Positions 1 to 9,886 of a stretch of DNA of 64,000 bases are shown here, in pieces. The notes below the pieces were generated by a model. It had not been told where the DNA came from, did no database searches, and saw only the letters and a program-made list of their open reading frames with translations. Source of the stretch: Clostridia bacterium (GTDB taxonomy: Bacteria > Bacillota > Clostridia > TANB77 > CAG-508); contig CAADUZ010000013.1 in assembly GCA_900752335.1 (NCBI GenBank), forward strand, positions 1-64,000. Direction: 5' to 3'. Each line of letters opens with the position of its first letter. The first letter of the stretch is position 1. Both the position numbers and the translations under genes were made by a program.

Positions 1-124
1 GTGTAAGAACAGCTAGATATAGTAATAGATAGAAGGACACCAATAGAGGCAGTCCATATATTTTACCCCTATGCCTTTTTGCACAAAACTTTGATTTTGC
101 GCAATAATATATTTAAAATTACCA

Positions 125-155
125 AGGGAAGTTTTAAGCCTTCCCTCTTTTTCTT
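125..155 (+). terminator. Rho-independent terminator, plus strand
   Basis: The stem AGGGAAG (125-131) pairs with CTTCCCT (140-146) and is followed by CTTTTTCTT. The T tract lies on the plus side, so it would end a rightward transcript from left of the window and face the 3' end of rho. Bases 1-120 hold no recognisable gene. Confidence 0.6.
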
Positions 156-171
156 ATACTATTATTCTAAA

Positions 172-1530
172 TTATTCTAATTTCAAAAAGTTAGATATTT
201 TATCTAAAAATTCTTCATTATTTTTTGTTACCATCATTTGTTCTATTAGTTCTTCTGTTACGTCAGCTACAGATTTTGTTGACATTGCTTTTCGTAATGC
301 AAATACTACTTCTAATTCTTTTGGTGATAACAATAATTCTTCACGTCTTGTACCAGATTTATTTATATCGATAGCTGGGAATATTCTCTTTTCAGATAAT
401 CCTCTGTCTAGGTGGACTTCCATATTTCCAGTTCCTTTAAATTCTTCGAATATTACGTCATCCATTCTGCTTCCTGTTTCAATTAATGCTGTGGCTAAAA
501 TTGTAAGGCTTCCCCCATTCTCTATATTTCTAGCTGCACCAAAGAATTTTTTTGGTTTATGCAATGCACTTGGATCTAAACCTCCAGATAATGTTCTTCC
601 TGAAGATGGAATAACCAAATTGTATGCTCTAGCAAGTCTTGTTATACTGTCTAATAATATTACTACGTCTTTATTTTGCTCTGTAAGTCTTTTTGCTCTT
701 TCTAGTACTATTTCTGCTACTTTTACATGGTGTTCTGGCAATTCGTCAAATGTAGAGTATATAACGTCACCTTTTATTGAACGACGCATGTCTGTAACTT
801 CTTCTGGTCTTTCGTCAATTAGAAGTACAATTAGTTCTATTTCAGGATTATTTATAGATATACTATTTGCTATTTTCTTTAATAATGTTGTTTTTCCAAC
901 TTTAGGAGGAGCAACTATCATGCCTCTTTGCCCTTTTCCTATTGGCGACATTAAGTCTATAATTCTCATAGCATATTCATTAGGCGCTGTTTCTAAATGT
1001 ATTCTTTCATTTGGATGGATAGGTGTAAGGTCGTCAAATTTTTTCCTCTTAAATGCCATTTCTGGAGCATCTCCATTTACTTTTCCAACAAATATTAATG
1101 CAGGGAATTTTTCTCCTTCTTTTGGCATTCTGGCAATTCCGGTTACTTTATCTCCATTATCTAATTTAAATCTTCTTATTTGAACAGGTGAAATATATAC
1201 GTCATCTGCTGTTGAAAGATAATTGTCGCCTCTTAAGAAGCCATAGCCATCAGGTAGAACTTCTAGGATTCCTTCAACAATTCTATCTCCGCTATTTGTT
1301 AATTTATATCCTAACGAATTAAATTCCTCTTCTCTTTCTTGTGTAGTTAATTCAGTATCATTATCTTCATGTAATTTACTTACATTGGTACTAATAGTAT
1401 TTTCTTCTTTATTATTCATACTTTTTAAAAGATTTAATAATTCCTCTTTCTTTAATTTTGAAACATTTTTAACGCCATTTTCTTTAGCTAGTTGACGTAA
1501 TTCTACTAATGTGTAGTCTTTTAAATCCAT
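172..1530 (-). CDS. rho: Transcription termination factor Rho
   Basis: Hexameric RNA-dependent ATPase that ends transcription by translocating along nascent RNA. The 452 aa hold an N-terminal Rho_N helical domain (about 1-40), a short charged linker, a cold-shock-like RNA-binding domain (about 82-150, VLPDGYGFLR), a P-loop with APPKVGKTTLL near 207, and the Walker B/arginine region VVILLDSITRLARAYN. The length is family-typical. The ATG has an AGGGGGC ribosome-binding site just upstream. It follows divIC on the same strand with about 120 bases and a hairpin between. I see no in-frame CGG. Assignment is secure. Confidence 0.97.
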   Translation of the reverse strand: MDLKDYTLVELRQLAKENGVKNVSKLKKEELLNLLKSMNNKEENTISTNVSKLHEDNDTELTTQEREEEFNSLGYKLTNSGDRIVEGILEVLPDGYGFLRGDNYLSTADDVYISPVQIRRFKLDNGDKVTGIARMPKEGEKFPALIFVGKVNGDAPEMAFKRKKFDDLTPIHPNERIHLETAPNEYAMRIIDLMSPIGKGQRGMIVAPPKVGKTTLLKKIANSISINNPEIELIVLLIDERPEEVTDMRRSIKGDVIYSTFDELPEHHVKVAEIVLERAKRLTEQNKDVVILLDSITRLARAYNLVIPSSGRTLSGGLDPSALHKPKKFFGAARNIENGGSLTILATALIETGSRMDDVIFEEFKGTGNMEVHLDRGLSEKRIFPAIDINKSGTRREELLLSPKELEVVFALRKAMSTKSVADVTEELIEQMMVTKNNEEFLDKISNFLKLE

Positions 1531-1617
1531 ATTAAGCCCCCTATATATTAATTTATATTATTGTTTTTATTTTTGTGAAAATATGAGAAATCAAATAAAT
1601 TGAAAAAAGCAAATATG

Positions 1618-1635
1618 GAGGCATTTAAATGCCTC
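1618..1635 (-). terminator. Hairpin after divIC
   Basis: Perfect palindrome GAGGCATTTAAATGCCTC just past the divIC stop codon. On the minus strand it is followed by CATATTTGCTTTTTT, so the U tract is offset. It is probably a weak intrinsic terminator between divIC and rho. Confidence 0.5.
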
Positions 1636-1647
1636 GTATTTTAACCT

Positions 1648-1929
1648 TTATTTTTCGATATCAATATAAACTCTTTCATTAGGATAATACATTCCTAATT
1701 TTTCTCTAGCAATTTGTTCTATATATTCGTCAGAATTTATATTTTCTTTCATTTCTTTTAAATCTTGTTGCTCTTCTTGTGCAACTTCTATATCATCATT
1801 ATATGCATCTTTTTCTTTGGCATATGTATTTAAAGTTTTTTGCTGTGCTATCACTGTATATATAAAATATATAATAAATAGTAATACTAATATTTTTTTC
1901 AACAAATTATTTATTTTTTTATTTTTCAT
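1648..1929 (-). CDS. divIC: Septum formation initiator DivIC/FtsB family
   Basis: Small bitopic cell-division protein (93 aa) of the FtsB/DivIC family, which couples FtsL and FtsQ/DivIB in the divisome. It has a basic N-terminus, one membrane helix (about 8-28), then a coiled coil (KEKDAYNDDIEVAQEEQQDL) and the signature EYIEQIAREKLGMYYPNE. I start at ATG 1929, because the GTG at 1941 lies directly against the GGAG ribosome-binding site while this ATG is well spaced from it. Its place behind yabP and yabQ matches the conserved clostridial/bacillus order and supports DivIC rather than another FtsB-like protein. Confidence 0.85.
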   Translation of the reverse strand: MKNKKINNLLKKILVLLFIIYFIYTVIAQQKTLNTYAKEKDAYNDDIEVAQEEQQDLKEMKENINSDEYIEQIAREKLGMYYPNERVYIDIEK

Positions 1930-1996
1930 ATGTATTTCCACTCCAGAATTAATCTATATATTTTTTTCTACATTTTTCCAGAAAATCCTTCTAAAA

Positions 1997-2368
1997 TTAT
2001 TGAATTTTATTAGATATTTTGTCATTTTTCTTATTTTTTAAAAATTTTATAGGTATATATAATATTTTTTTAATTACACTAATTATTTTGCTTGATATTT
2101 GTATGAAAAGCCTACTAAATAAAAGTATATACATACATATGCCAAGTATTACCGCTATAAAAATATATCCTCTTAATTCTCCATTGTTAAATGCAAATAT
2201 GCTATATAGAAGTATTATTCCTGTAAGTATCCAAAAAAGAAAATCGTGAATATATGTAATGAAATCTCTAGTTTTAAAGTTTTTTCTAATTATTCTAAAA
2301 ATATCAAATAATATTCCTATACTAATTCCAGTTAGAAGAAACAATAAAAAAGTATATAACTCACCCAA
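1997..2368 (-). CDS. yabQ: Spore cortex biosynthesis protein YabQ
   Basis: Polytopic membrane protein of 123 aa; YabQ is needed for spore cortex formation in Bacillus. The first half shows three hydrophobic segments (about 3-20, 43-60, 66-88) with the family-like FDIFRIIRK between the first two. The C-terminus is basic and Lys-rich. The start is a TTG preceded by AGGAGGAAGC. It lies 14 bases after yabP, so the two are probably co-transcribed. Family assignment rests on topology, size and the yabP-yabQ-divIC order. Confidence 0.85.
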   Translation of the reverse strand: MGELYTFLLFLLTGISIGILFDIFRIIRKNFKTRDFITYIHDFLFWILTGIILLYSIFAFNNGELRGYIFIAVILGICMYILLFSRLFIQISSKIISVIKKILYIPIKFLKNKKNDKISNKIQ

Positions 2369-2382
2369 AATTAAGCTTCCTC

Positions 2383-2691
2383 CTACTTAAATATTTTTCC
2401 TAATATACCTCCCCCACTCTTTTTATCTAACTCTTTTTCACTATATCCTAAATTATATATTTCTCCATCAACAATTACGTCAGCTGTATCTAAACTTAAT
2501 TTGTTTATTCTTAAATTTTCTCCTTTTACTGTTAATAGACCAAGTTCTGTTTCTAATATAACTATCTGGTCGTCAAAACTTAATACGTCTAAAACGCCCG
2601 ATATGCTTAATTTTTCTCTGTTCTCTAATACTAAATTTTGAACAGGACTACTATTTGAAATATTATTATTTTTTCTTTCATCTATTGTCAT
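2383..2691 (-). CDS. yabP: Sporulation protein YabP
   Basis: YabP/YqfC-family sporulation protein, 102 aa. It shows the family pattern LSISGVLDVLSFDDQIVILETELGLLTVKGENLRINKL, here split by me as a compact beta-rich domain from about 28 to 85. YabP is expressed in the mother cell and is needed for spore maturation. ATG with a GGAGGG site 6 bases upstream. First gene of the yabP-yabQ-divIC unit. The C-terminal Gly-rich tail GGGILGKIFK is probably disordered. Confidence 0.9.
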   Translation of the reverse strand: MTIDERKNNNISNSSPVQNLVLENREKLSISGVLDVLSFDDQIVILETELGLLTVKGENLRINKLSLDTADVIVDGEIYNLGYSEKELDKKSGGGILGKIFK

Positions 2692-2763
2692 ATGTACCCT
2701 CCATAAATATCTTAATTTTATCTATAAAATATTATATTCACAACTTGTCTTTTTTAGAACAAA

Positions 2764-2794
2764 AAATGAACCTCTTTTATAGCGGTTCATTTTG
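2764..2794 (-). terminator. Terminator after aspartokinase
   Basis: Minus-strand stem AAAATGAACC / GGTTCATTTT with an 11-base loop, followed by TTTGTTCT. It separates the aspartokinase transcript from yabP. Confidence 0.75.
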
Positions 2795-2799
2795 TACTA

Positions 2800-3981
2800 T
2801 TAAGATATTAATTCATGGTGCAACTGTTCTAATAGTTTGTTACTTACTTTTTCTTTAGTCATAATTGATAATTTACATTCTTCTAATTGCATAGAGAATA
2901 TATCTACAGAGTTTATGTTTAATATTTCTAGTACTTTTTTTATGATATTTTCATTATTCATAATTCCAAAGCCGACTAGTGAAATTCTTGAAATATTAGT
3001 AAATGAAGAAGTGAAATCTTTTAAATCACTTTCTAATAGTTCTTGGAATCTCCCTAAATCAGCTGATTTTATAGTAAAACTTACATTAAAACTGTTAATA
3101 CTATTATTTATCATATTTGTTGGAATAATTCCATTGTTTAATAATGTAAAATATAGTTTATTTAACATATCAGCATTGTAATTTTCATATTTTAAGGTGA
3201 TTAAAAATAGATTATCATTTTTTACAATGCTTTTTACTGTACTTTCTTCTATTTTATTATTTATTTGTGTGCCAACATTGTTATTAAATGTTGAGCCTGT
3301 TTCTATTAACACATTAAACTTTTGCGCAATTTCTACGCATCTATTGTGTAGCACTTTTGCACCTTCATTTGATAAATCAAGCATCTCGTCATATGACAAT
3401 TCTTCTATTTTCTTTGCATCTGTAATTTTGTTTGGGTCTGTACTATATACACCATCAACGTCAGAAAATATATAGCAATGGTCAGCTTTCATAGCTGCTG
3501 CAACCGCAACGGCTGTAGTATCCGAGCCACCTCTGCCTAGTGTTGTTATGTCTTGTTTGTCATTTATTCCTTGAAATCCGGCAATAATTACAATGTTTCC
3601 ATTATCTAATTCTTGTGATATTCTTTTTGTGTTAATGTATTCTATTTTTGCCTCTTCATTTGTATTTGAGGTGTAAATTCCTGCTTGCCATCCTGTTAGA
3701 GAAATAGCGTTGTATCCTAATCTTTTTAATAATATTGCAAGTTTAGAAATTGATATTTGCTCTCCAGTACTTAAAAGTACGTCCATTTCTCTTTTGTCTG
3801 GCTCGTAAGATAATTCTTTTGCCTCCTTTATTAATCCATCTGTTGTTTTCCCTTGTGCCGAAACAACAACAATTACTTTGTTTTTCTTGTTATAAAAATC
3901 AATAATTTTGTTTGCAACAATATTTAATTTAATATTGTCTGCAAGCGAACTTCCTCCAAATTTTACGACTATCGTTTCCAT
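2800..3981 (-). CDS. lysC: Aspartate kinase
   Basis: Phosphorylates aspartate, the first step towards lysine, threonine, methionine and diaminopimelate for peptidoglycan. The 393 aa carry the kinase signature VKFGGSSLAD at residues 6-15, the GRGGSDTTAVA loop near 150, and two C-terminal ACT regulatory repeats (about 255-393). It is monofunctional, with no homoserine dehydrogenase fused. ATG with AAGGACTG upstream. The 90 bases upstream are too short for a lysine riboswitch and show none. Clostridia often hold several paralogues, so the lysC symbol is approximate although the enzyme class is certain. Confidence 0.92.
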   Translation of the reverse strand: METIVVKFGGSSLADNIKLNIVANKIIDFYNKKNKVIVVVSAQGKTTDGLIKEAKELSYEPDKREMDVLLSTGEQISISKLAILLKRLGYNAISLTGWQAGIYTSNTNEEAKIEYINTKRISQELDNGNIVIIAGFQGINDKQDITTLGRGGSDTTAVAVAAAMKADHCYIFSDVDGVYSTDPNKITDAKKIEELSYDEMLDLSNEGAKVLHNRCVEIAQKFNVLIETGSTFNNNVGTQINNKIEESTVKSIVKNDNLFLITLKYENYNADMLNKLYFTLLNNGIIPTNMINNSINSFNVSFTIKSADLGRFQELLESDLKDFTSSFTNISRISLVGFGIMNNENIIKKVLEILNINSVDIFSMQLEECKLSIMTKEKVSNKLLEQLHHELIS

Positions 3982-4074
3982 TATAAAACAGTCCTTACAT
4001 ATAATTGTACAAGGCGTAAATATATTTATATTTTGCCTATAGTATATTTTATTAAATATATATTAATGTGTTCT

Positions 4075-5194
4075 TTAATATGTATTTTTTTCTTTTTTAA
4101 TGTATTTTAAATAACTATCTATAAAGCCATTTAAATCTCCATCCATAACAGCTTGAACATTACCTACTTCATAATTTGTTCTGTGGTCCTTTACCAATGT
4201 GTATGGGCAAAAAACATATGAACGTATTTGACTTCCCCATGCAATATCCATTTGAATGCCTTTAAGTTCGTCAATAGTTTCTTTATGTTCTTGCTCTTTT
4301 AAATGCAACAACTTTGATTTTAACATTTTCATAGCTGTTTCTCTATTTTGTATTTGCGACCTTTCTGTTTGGCACGCAACCACTATGTTGGTTGGAATAT
4401 GAGTAATTCTAACTGCAGAAGACGTTTTGTTTATATGCTGTCCTCCTGCACCAGATGCTCTATATGTATCTATTTTTAAATCATCTGGATTTATATCTAT
4501 CTCTATATCTTCTGAAATCTCTGGTAAAACTTCAACAGAAGCAAATGAAGTATGCCTTCTTCCTCCAGCATCAAAAGGAGATATTCTAACAAGCCTGTGA
4601 ACGCCTTGCTCTCCTTTTAGATAGCCGTAAGCATAATTTCCAGATACTAGAAAAGTTACACTTTTAATTCCAGCTTCATCTCCTGGTAAATAATCCAACT
4701 CTTCTACTTTATATCCATTTGCATTTGCCCATCTAGTGTACATTCTATATAGCATTTCCACCCAGTCTTGTGCCTCGGTTCCGCCTGCACCAGGATGGAG
4801 AGTTATAATTGCATTGTTAATATCATACTTGCCGGAAAGAAGTGTGGATATTTCAAGCTTATCTACTTGCTTACTTAAATTTGATACATTTTTTTCTAAC
4901 TCATTTTCTAATTGATCATCTTTTTCAATTTTTAATAATTCCACTAAATCCAATAGATTATCTAAAGTATTTTTACTTAATTTATATTCTTCAACCTTAT
5001 TTTTTATTTCGGTAATCCTTTTTAATACTTGTGAGGTATTTTGCTGATTTTCCCAAAATTCTTGACTAGTAGTCTGTTGTTCCAATTCTTTTAATTCTTT
5101 TTCTAAATTAGCAATGTCAAAGTGAATCACCTATTTCTTTTAATTTAGAATTAAGATTAGAAAGTTGGGTGCTTATATAGTCGAAATCTACCAT
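4075..5194 (-). CDS. prfB: Peptide chain release factor 2 (programmed +1 frameshift)
   Basis: RF2 recognises UGA and UAA. Translation starts at ATG 5194 (GGAGAGTGA upstream) and runs 25 codons to CTT TGA, where the ribosome shifts +1 to read GAC. The complete product is 372 aa. The main frame contains the SPF specificity tripeptide (VRISPFDAGG) and the catalytic GGQ (ASGAGGQHINKT). An automatic start at 5130 would lose the true N-terminus. It lies downstream of secA, the usual gram-positive order. RF2 autoregulation through its own UGA is established for this family. Confidence 0.96.
5116..5138 (-). promoter_or_regulatory. prfB: prfB programmed +1 frameshift site
   Basis: Minus strand reads AGGTGATTCACTTTGAC: an internal Shine-Dalgarno-like AGGTGA, 4-base spacer, slippery CTT, the UGA stop (5119-5117) and C. 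This is the classical RF2 site with a slightly longer spacer than in E. coli. Confidence 0.95.
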
Positions 5195-5238
5195 TAAATC
5201 ACTCTCCAATTTCATAATAACAATGTTAATATAGCATA

Positions 5239-7986
5239 TTATGCATTTCTTCCACAGCAGTTTTTATACTTTTTGCCACTTCCGCATGGACATATGTCAT
5301 TTCTTCCTACCTTTGGCTCTGTGTTTACAATAGGTGTATGTGTTTTTTCTTGGTTAGGTGTATTTCCTTTTAAAGACATATTGCTGCTTTCTACACCTTC
5401 TCCTGTAATTCTTACAGATTCTTGTCTATTAGGTAGCCCGCCTTCCCTTTTTCTTGCATTCATTAATACTTTTACTACATTTAATTGAATGTCTGCAACC
5501 ATTTGGTCGAACATATCAAATCCTTCTATTCTATATTGTACAACTGGGTCTTTTTGTCCATATGCGCGAAGTCCTATACCATCTTTTAATTCGTCCATTG
5601 CGTCTATATGGTCCATCCATCTTTCGTCAACTATTTTTAGCATTACTACTCTTTCGAGTTCTCTTAATACATTTTCGCCAAATTCTTTTTCTTTTTCGTC
5701 ATATTTGCTATGTGCAGCTTCTATTAATTCTTGGCTTACTTCATTACTATGTACCTTTTCTTTTTTTAGAGAGTTTAAGCTTGTTATTCCAAATGTTGTA
5801 GATACGTCTTGCAATAATGCTTCTTTATTTATTCCATCTTCTGTTGTATAAGAGTCTACCAAATTAGAAGCAACATTATCTATAATTTTTTCTATATTAT
5901 TTTTTAGGTTTTCTCCATCTAATACTTCTCTTCTTTGTTTGTATATAATTTCTCTTTGTGTGTTCATTACGTCGTCATATTGAAGTACATTCTTTCTTAT
6001 TGTAAAGTTACGTCCTTCTACTTTCTTTTGAGCATTTTCAACAGCTTTAGAAAGCATTTTCGACTGAATTGGCATATTTTCGTCTGCACCAAGTGTGTTG
6101 TACAAATTAGTAATCATATCTCCACCGAAGATTTTCATTAAATCGTCATCTAGTCCAATGTAGAATTTAGACTCTCCTGGATCTCCTTGACGACCACTAC
6201 GTCCTCTTAACTGATTATCAATTCTTCTTGATTCGTGTCTTTCTGTACCAATTATTTTTAGTCCACCTGCTGCCATTACTTTTTCTTTTTCTTCTTTTAT
6301 TTCTTTGCTAAATTTTTCTTCTAGTTCTTTATATTTGTTTCTAGCATCCAATATTTCTTGATTATCTGTTTCATTAAATGTTGTTGATTGTTCTATTAGT
6401 TCAGGTGTGTATTGTAATTTTGCCATTTCTTGTTTTGCTAAAAATTCACTGTTTCCTCCAAGCATAATATCGGTACCACGTCCTGCCATGTTTGTTGCTA
6501 TTGTAACAGCACCATATTTACCAGCTTGTGCTACTATAGCGGCTTCTCTTTCATGGTATTTAGCATTTAATACTTCATGCTTGATTCCTTCTTTAGCAAG
6601 TAATTTACTTAATTTTTCTGATTTCTCTATTGAAACTGTACCAACTAAAACTGGTTGACCTTTTGCATGGCTTTCCTTTATGTCTTCTATTACTGCTCTA
6701 AATTTAGCATTTTCATTTTTATATATTGTATCTGGATGGTCTACTCTTATCATTGGCTTGTTTGTTGGAATTTCTATAACGTCTAACTTATATATTTCCT
6801 CGAATTCGGCTTCTTCTGTCATGGCAGTACCAGTCATACCAGATAATTTATCATACATTCTAAAGTAGTTTTGGAATGTAATTGTAGCTAATGTTTTAGA
6901 TTCGTCAGCTATTTTTACATGTTCTTTTGCTTCTATCGCTTGGTGAAGTCCATTGTTGTATCTTCTTCCATACATAATACGTCCTGTGAATTCGTCAACG
7001 ATTAGCACTTCCCCATCTTTTACAATATAATCTATATCTTTTTTCATTATTCCATGTGCACGTAATGCTTGATTTACATTATGTACCAATTCAGAATTTT
7101 CTATATCATTGAAATTTTCTAGTCCAAATTCTTGTTCAGCTTTTTTAATACCTTTTTGAGTAAGTGATGCAGATTTTGCTTTTAAATCTACTATATAATC
7201 GTATTTTTCGTTATCTTCTGCTTGCTCAAAATTTTTAACGTCTTCTTCTACAATAACTTTTGGTGTTAACTTTCTAACAAAGTTATCAGCTTTTTTATAT
7301 AGGTCAGAAGACTGTGCACCTCTACCAGAAATGATAAGCGGAGTACGTGCTTCGTCTATTAAGATACTATCAATTTCGTCCACTATTGCATAATTTAGTT
7401 TTCTTTGTACTAATTGATTTTTGTATATAACCATATTATCTCTCAAATAGTCAAATCCGAATTCGTTATTCGTTCCATATGTTACGTCACAGTTATATGC
7501 TTTTTGCTTTTGTTCTGGGTTCATACCAGCTATTGCTAGCCCTACAGTAAGTCCTAGAAATTTATATACTTTTCCCATCCATTCGCTATCTCTTTTGGCT
7601 AGGTAGTCGTTTACTGTAATTACATGTACACCTTTTTCAGTTAATGAATTTAAGTATACTGGAAGTGTTGCAACTAATGTTTTACCTTCACCAGTCTTCA
7701 TTTCAGCAATTCTACCTTGGTGAAGTATAATTCCACCTATTAATTGCACGTCAAAATGCCTCATACCCAATACTCTTTTTGATGCTTCACGAACAACTGC
7801 AAAAGCTTCTGGCAATAAGTCGTCTAGTGTTTCTCCTTCTTTTAATCTTTTCTTAAATTCAGAAGTTTTATTTCTTAATTCACTATCAGATAATTTTTGT
7901 ATATCTTCCTCCAAGTCATTAATTTTTTTAACTAATGGCATAATTCTCTTTACTTCTTTTTCGCTATATGATTTAAATAAACCCAT
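5239..7986 (-). CDS. secA: Preprotein translocase ATPase SecA
   Basis: Motor of the Sec export pathway, acting with SecYEG at the membrane. The 915 aa hold Walker A (MKTGEGKTLVATLP, near 85-98), the DEAD-like VDEIDSILIDEARTP near 207, the preprotein cross-linking and helical scaffold domains, and the C-terminal zinc motif CPCGSGKKYKNCC that binds SecB or ribosomes. I start at ATG 7986, because GGAAAGGAAAG sits in front of it; the ATG at 8007 has no ribosome-binding site. At 6124-6130 it contains CTTCGGT read as C-TTC-GGT with no frame break, a useful control for the frameshift sites elsewhere. Confidence 0.97.
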   Translation of the reverse strand: MGLFKSYSEKEVKRIMPLVKKINDLEEDIQKLSDSELRNKTSEFKKRLKEGETLDDLLPEAFAVVREASKRVLGMRHFDVQLIGGIILHQGRIAEMKTGEGKTLVATLPVYLNSLTEKGVHVITVNDYLAKRDSEWMGKVYKFLGLTVGLAIAGMNPEQKQKAYNCDVTYGTNNEFGFDYLRDNMVIYKNQLVQRKLNYAIVDEIDSILIDEARTPLIISGRGAQSSDLYKKADNFVRKLTPKVIVEEDVKNFEQAEDNEKYDYIVDLKAKSASLTQKGIKKAEQEFGLENFNDIENSELVHNVNQALRAHGIMKKDIDYIVKDGEVLIVDEFTGRIMYGRRYNNGLHQAIEAKEHVKIADESKTLATITFQNYFRMYDKLSGMTGTAMTEEAEFEEIYKLDVIEIPTNKPMIRVDHPDTIYKNENAKFRAVIEDIKESHAKGQPVLVGTVSIEKSEKLSKLLAKEGIKHEVLNAKYHEREAAIVAQAGKYGAVTIATNMAGRGTDIMLGGNSEFLAKQEMAKLQYTPELIEQSTTFNETDNQEILDARNKYKELEEKFSKEIKEEKEKVMAAGGLKIIGTERHESRRIDNQLRGRSGRQGDPGESKFYIGLDDDLMKIFGGDMITNLYNTLGADENMPIQSKMLSKAVENAQKKVEGRNFTIRKNVLQYDDVMNTQREIIYKQRREVLDGENLKNNIEKIIDNVASNLVDSYTTEDGINKEALLQDVSTTFGITSLNSLKKEKVHSNEVSQELIEAAHSKYDEKEKEFGENVLRELERVVMLKIVDERWMDHIDAMDELKDGIGLRAYGQKDPVVQYRIEGFDMFDQMVADIQLNVVKVLMNARKREGGLPNRQESVRITGEGVESSNMSLKGNTPNQEKTHTPIVNTEPKVGRNDICPCGSGKKYKNCCGRNA

Positions 7987-8123
7987 TTTGTATTCTTTCC
8001 TTTCCATCTGTAAAATTATTCTTTGTTACTATATCACTTTTTGGCTAAAATATCAACCTTATTACTCATAATTGTATTAGTTTAATAATACAATGTAGTA
8101 GCATAATTAAAAAGGAGATTTAT

Positions 8124-8669
8124 ATGTTTGTTTTTAACTTTAAAATCAATGGGAATAGAACTGCAAAAATAGTAATGGGAATTCTATGCATTATTGTTCT
8201 AATCATCACGGCATTTATTTGCTATAGAATAGTATTTAATAACTTTTTTAAAACAAATGATTCATACTTGCCGGAAGACACAGTATATGATATTTCTGCA
8301 AGGAATTATACAAATGTCCTTCAAAAAGTACATAATGATATAGATACATATGCAGGGCAAAAAATACATTTTGTGGGATATGTATATAGGCTATATGATT
8401 TTAATGAAGAGCAATTTGTAATAGCAAGAAATATGATAGTTTCTTCTGATTTTCAAACTGTTGTAGTAGGTTTTTTGTGCCATTCTTCTGTAGCCAAAAA
8501 TTACGAAGATGGTGCTTGGGTAGAAATAGAAGGAACAATTACCAAAGGAGATTATTATGGCGATATGCCTATTATAGAGGTGGAAAATATAAAAGAAGTA
8601 GCTACACCTAATGACGAATATGTGTATCCGCCAGACGACAGTTTTGTAACTACCTCAACTGTTTTATAA
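8124..8669 (+). CDS. Membrane-anchored DUF1980-like (YcgQ C-terminal type) protein
   Basis: 181 aa with one N-terminal membrane helix (about 16-38) and a soluble extracytoplasmic domain. The pattern KIHFVGYVYRLYDFNEEQFVIARNMIV followed by VVVGFLCH and EDGAWVEIEGTITKG resembles the OB-like C-terminal domain of DUF1980/TIGR03943 (YcgQ) proteins, the partner of YcgR-type permeases. That permease is not adjacent here. The ATG has AAAGGAG 7 bases upstream. It is a lone plus-strand gene between secA and a convergent permease gene. Function is unknown; the family link is my inference from motif resemblance. Confidence 0.6.
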   Translation: MFVFNFKINGNRTAKIVMGILCIIVLIITAFICYRIVFNNFFKTNDSYLPEDTVYDISARNYTNVLQKVHNDIDTYAGQKIHFVGYVYRLYDFNEEQFVIARNMIVSSDFQTVVVGFLCHSSVAKNYEDGAWVEIEGTITKGDYYGDMPIIEVENIKEVATPNDEYVYPPDDSFVTTSTVL

Positions 8670-8671
8670 AG

Positions 8672-9766
8672 TTATCTTTCTAAAATTGACTTTACTACTC
8701 CCCTATCTATTAATGTGCCATATATGTTTTTTAATATTATTAAAATAATAGGTCCTAAAAGTAAGCCAAATACGCCTATGAATTTAAATCCAGTATACAT
8801 TGCAATTAATGTAAAAATTGGATGGATGCCAATACTTCCGCTTACAATTTTAGGTTCTAAAAATTGTCTTACAATACTCATTATACACCATAAAACAAAA
8901 ATGCCAATGGCAAGTTTTAAATCGCCTGTAAAAGCCAAAAATCCTGCCCATGGAAGCATAACTGTACCAGAGCCGAATATTGGAAGTGCATCAACAAATG
9001 CTATGCCAAGAGCTATTAATAGTGGAAATTCAATATTCCAACCTAAAAAGTAAAAAATATATAGTCCTATTAAAGATATAAAAAATGAAATTATAACTAA
9101 TATGACTTCGGCTTTTAAATATCCTCCTAATGATTTTATCAAAGCTCGCAAATGAACGCCAATTCTTTTCACCCAGGTTTCTGGCAGATGATGCTCTAGT
9201 TGATCTATCATATATATTTTATCGGCACACATAAAATATAAAGCAATTAAAGTAATAACACAGTATATTCCAATCGTTGGAACAGAAGTAATAAATTCTA
9301 TCAAATTAGTTAATACATTTTTTATCCAATTTGTTATAGTTCCTAAAAATTCCATTCCAGAATTTTGAATAACATTCATGACATTTTCTGGAATGTTAAA
9401 TTTGCTTAAATCAATTTTTGAAATGATATTTTGGAATATTTCGTATCCTGTATCTATATATACATTTATGTTTGAGAGTAATTTTGAAGTTTCAGTTACA
9501 AGTGTTGTAATTATCCAAATTAGAAGCCCTATAATAACTGCTATGGCAATTATGAATATAATTATTGCACTTGCTTTTCTAGTTAATTTTACTTTTTTCA
9601 TTAAAAGCCTAATAATTGGTTCTAATATGAGTGAAACAATAAACGCTATTAAAAATGGTAAATAAAAGACAGCTAATTTGAAAGCAAAATATACAGCTAC
9701 TATGCTTAATACTAAAATTAAAATATTTTTAATTACTTTATGCCAGTAATTCATGTCTATTACCAT
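8672..9766 (-). CDS. AI-2E family transporter (YtvI-like permease)
   Basis: Polytopic membrane protein, 364 aa, with about eight membrane helices: two near the N-terminus, a helical extracytoplasmic stretch (about 75-150), then the conserved C-terminal core. The core shows ALGIAFVDALPIFGSGTVMLPW and the motif EPKIVSGSIGIHP, both typical of the AI-2E transporter/PerM family. Members move small solutes or ions. In sporulating Firmicutes the branch YtvI is sporulation-linked, but the substrate cannot be read from sequence. It ends two bases after the convergent neighbour with no separate terminator. Confidence 0.85.
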   Translation of the reverse strand: MVIDMNYWHKVIKNILILVLSIVAVYFAFKLAVFYLPFLIAFIVSLILEPIIRLLMKKVKLTRKASAIIIFIIAIAVIIGLLIWIITTLVTETSKLLSNINVYIDTGYEIFQNIISKIDLSKFNIPENVMNVIQNSGMEFLGTITNWIKNVLTNLIEFITSVPTIGIYCVITLIALYFMCADKIYMIDQLEHHLPETWVKRIGVHLRALIKSLGGYLKAEVILVIISFFISLIGLYIFYFLGWNIEFPLLIALGIAFVDALPIFGSGTVMLPWAGFLAFTGDLKLAIGIFVLWCIMSIVRQFLEPKIVSGSIGIHPIFTLIAMYTGFKFIGVFGLLLGPIILIILKNIYGTLIDRGVVKSILER

Positions 9767-9886
9767 ATATACTCTCCTTATAACTTGTCCTTATACTATT
9801 TTATGCTTAAACATGATTTTTATGCTATTTTATTGATATTTGATTTATTGCTAATTTAATGTTATTATGTATATAGAGGTGATTGG

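Noticed and set aside
1..120. Possible gene end at the left edge
   Set aside because: Short multi-stop sequence; only the plus-strand terminator at 125-155 can be supported.
491..1183. Long plus-strand ORF opposite rho
   Set aside because: It mirrors the rho coding frame, lacks a ribosome-binding site and has no family resemblance; the same holds for other ORFs opposite real genes.
3982..4074. Lysine riboswitch before aspartokinase
   Set aside because: The gap is only 93 bases and shows none of the conserved lysine-riboswitch helices.
5116..5138. prfB frame break as sequencing error
   Set aside because: It is the canonical RF2 CTT TGA C programmed +1 site with an upstream Shine-Dalgarno-like element.
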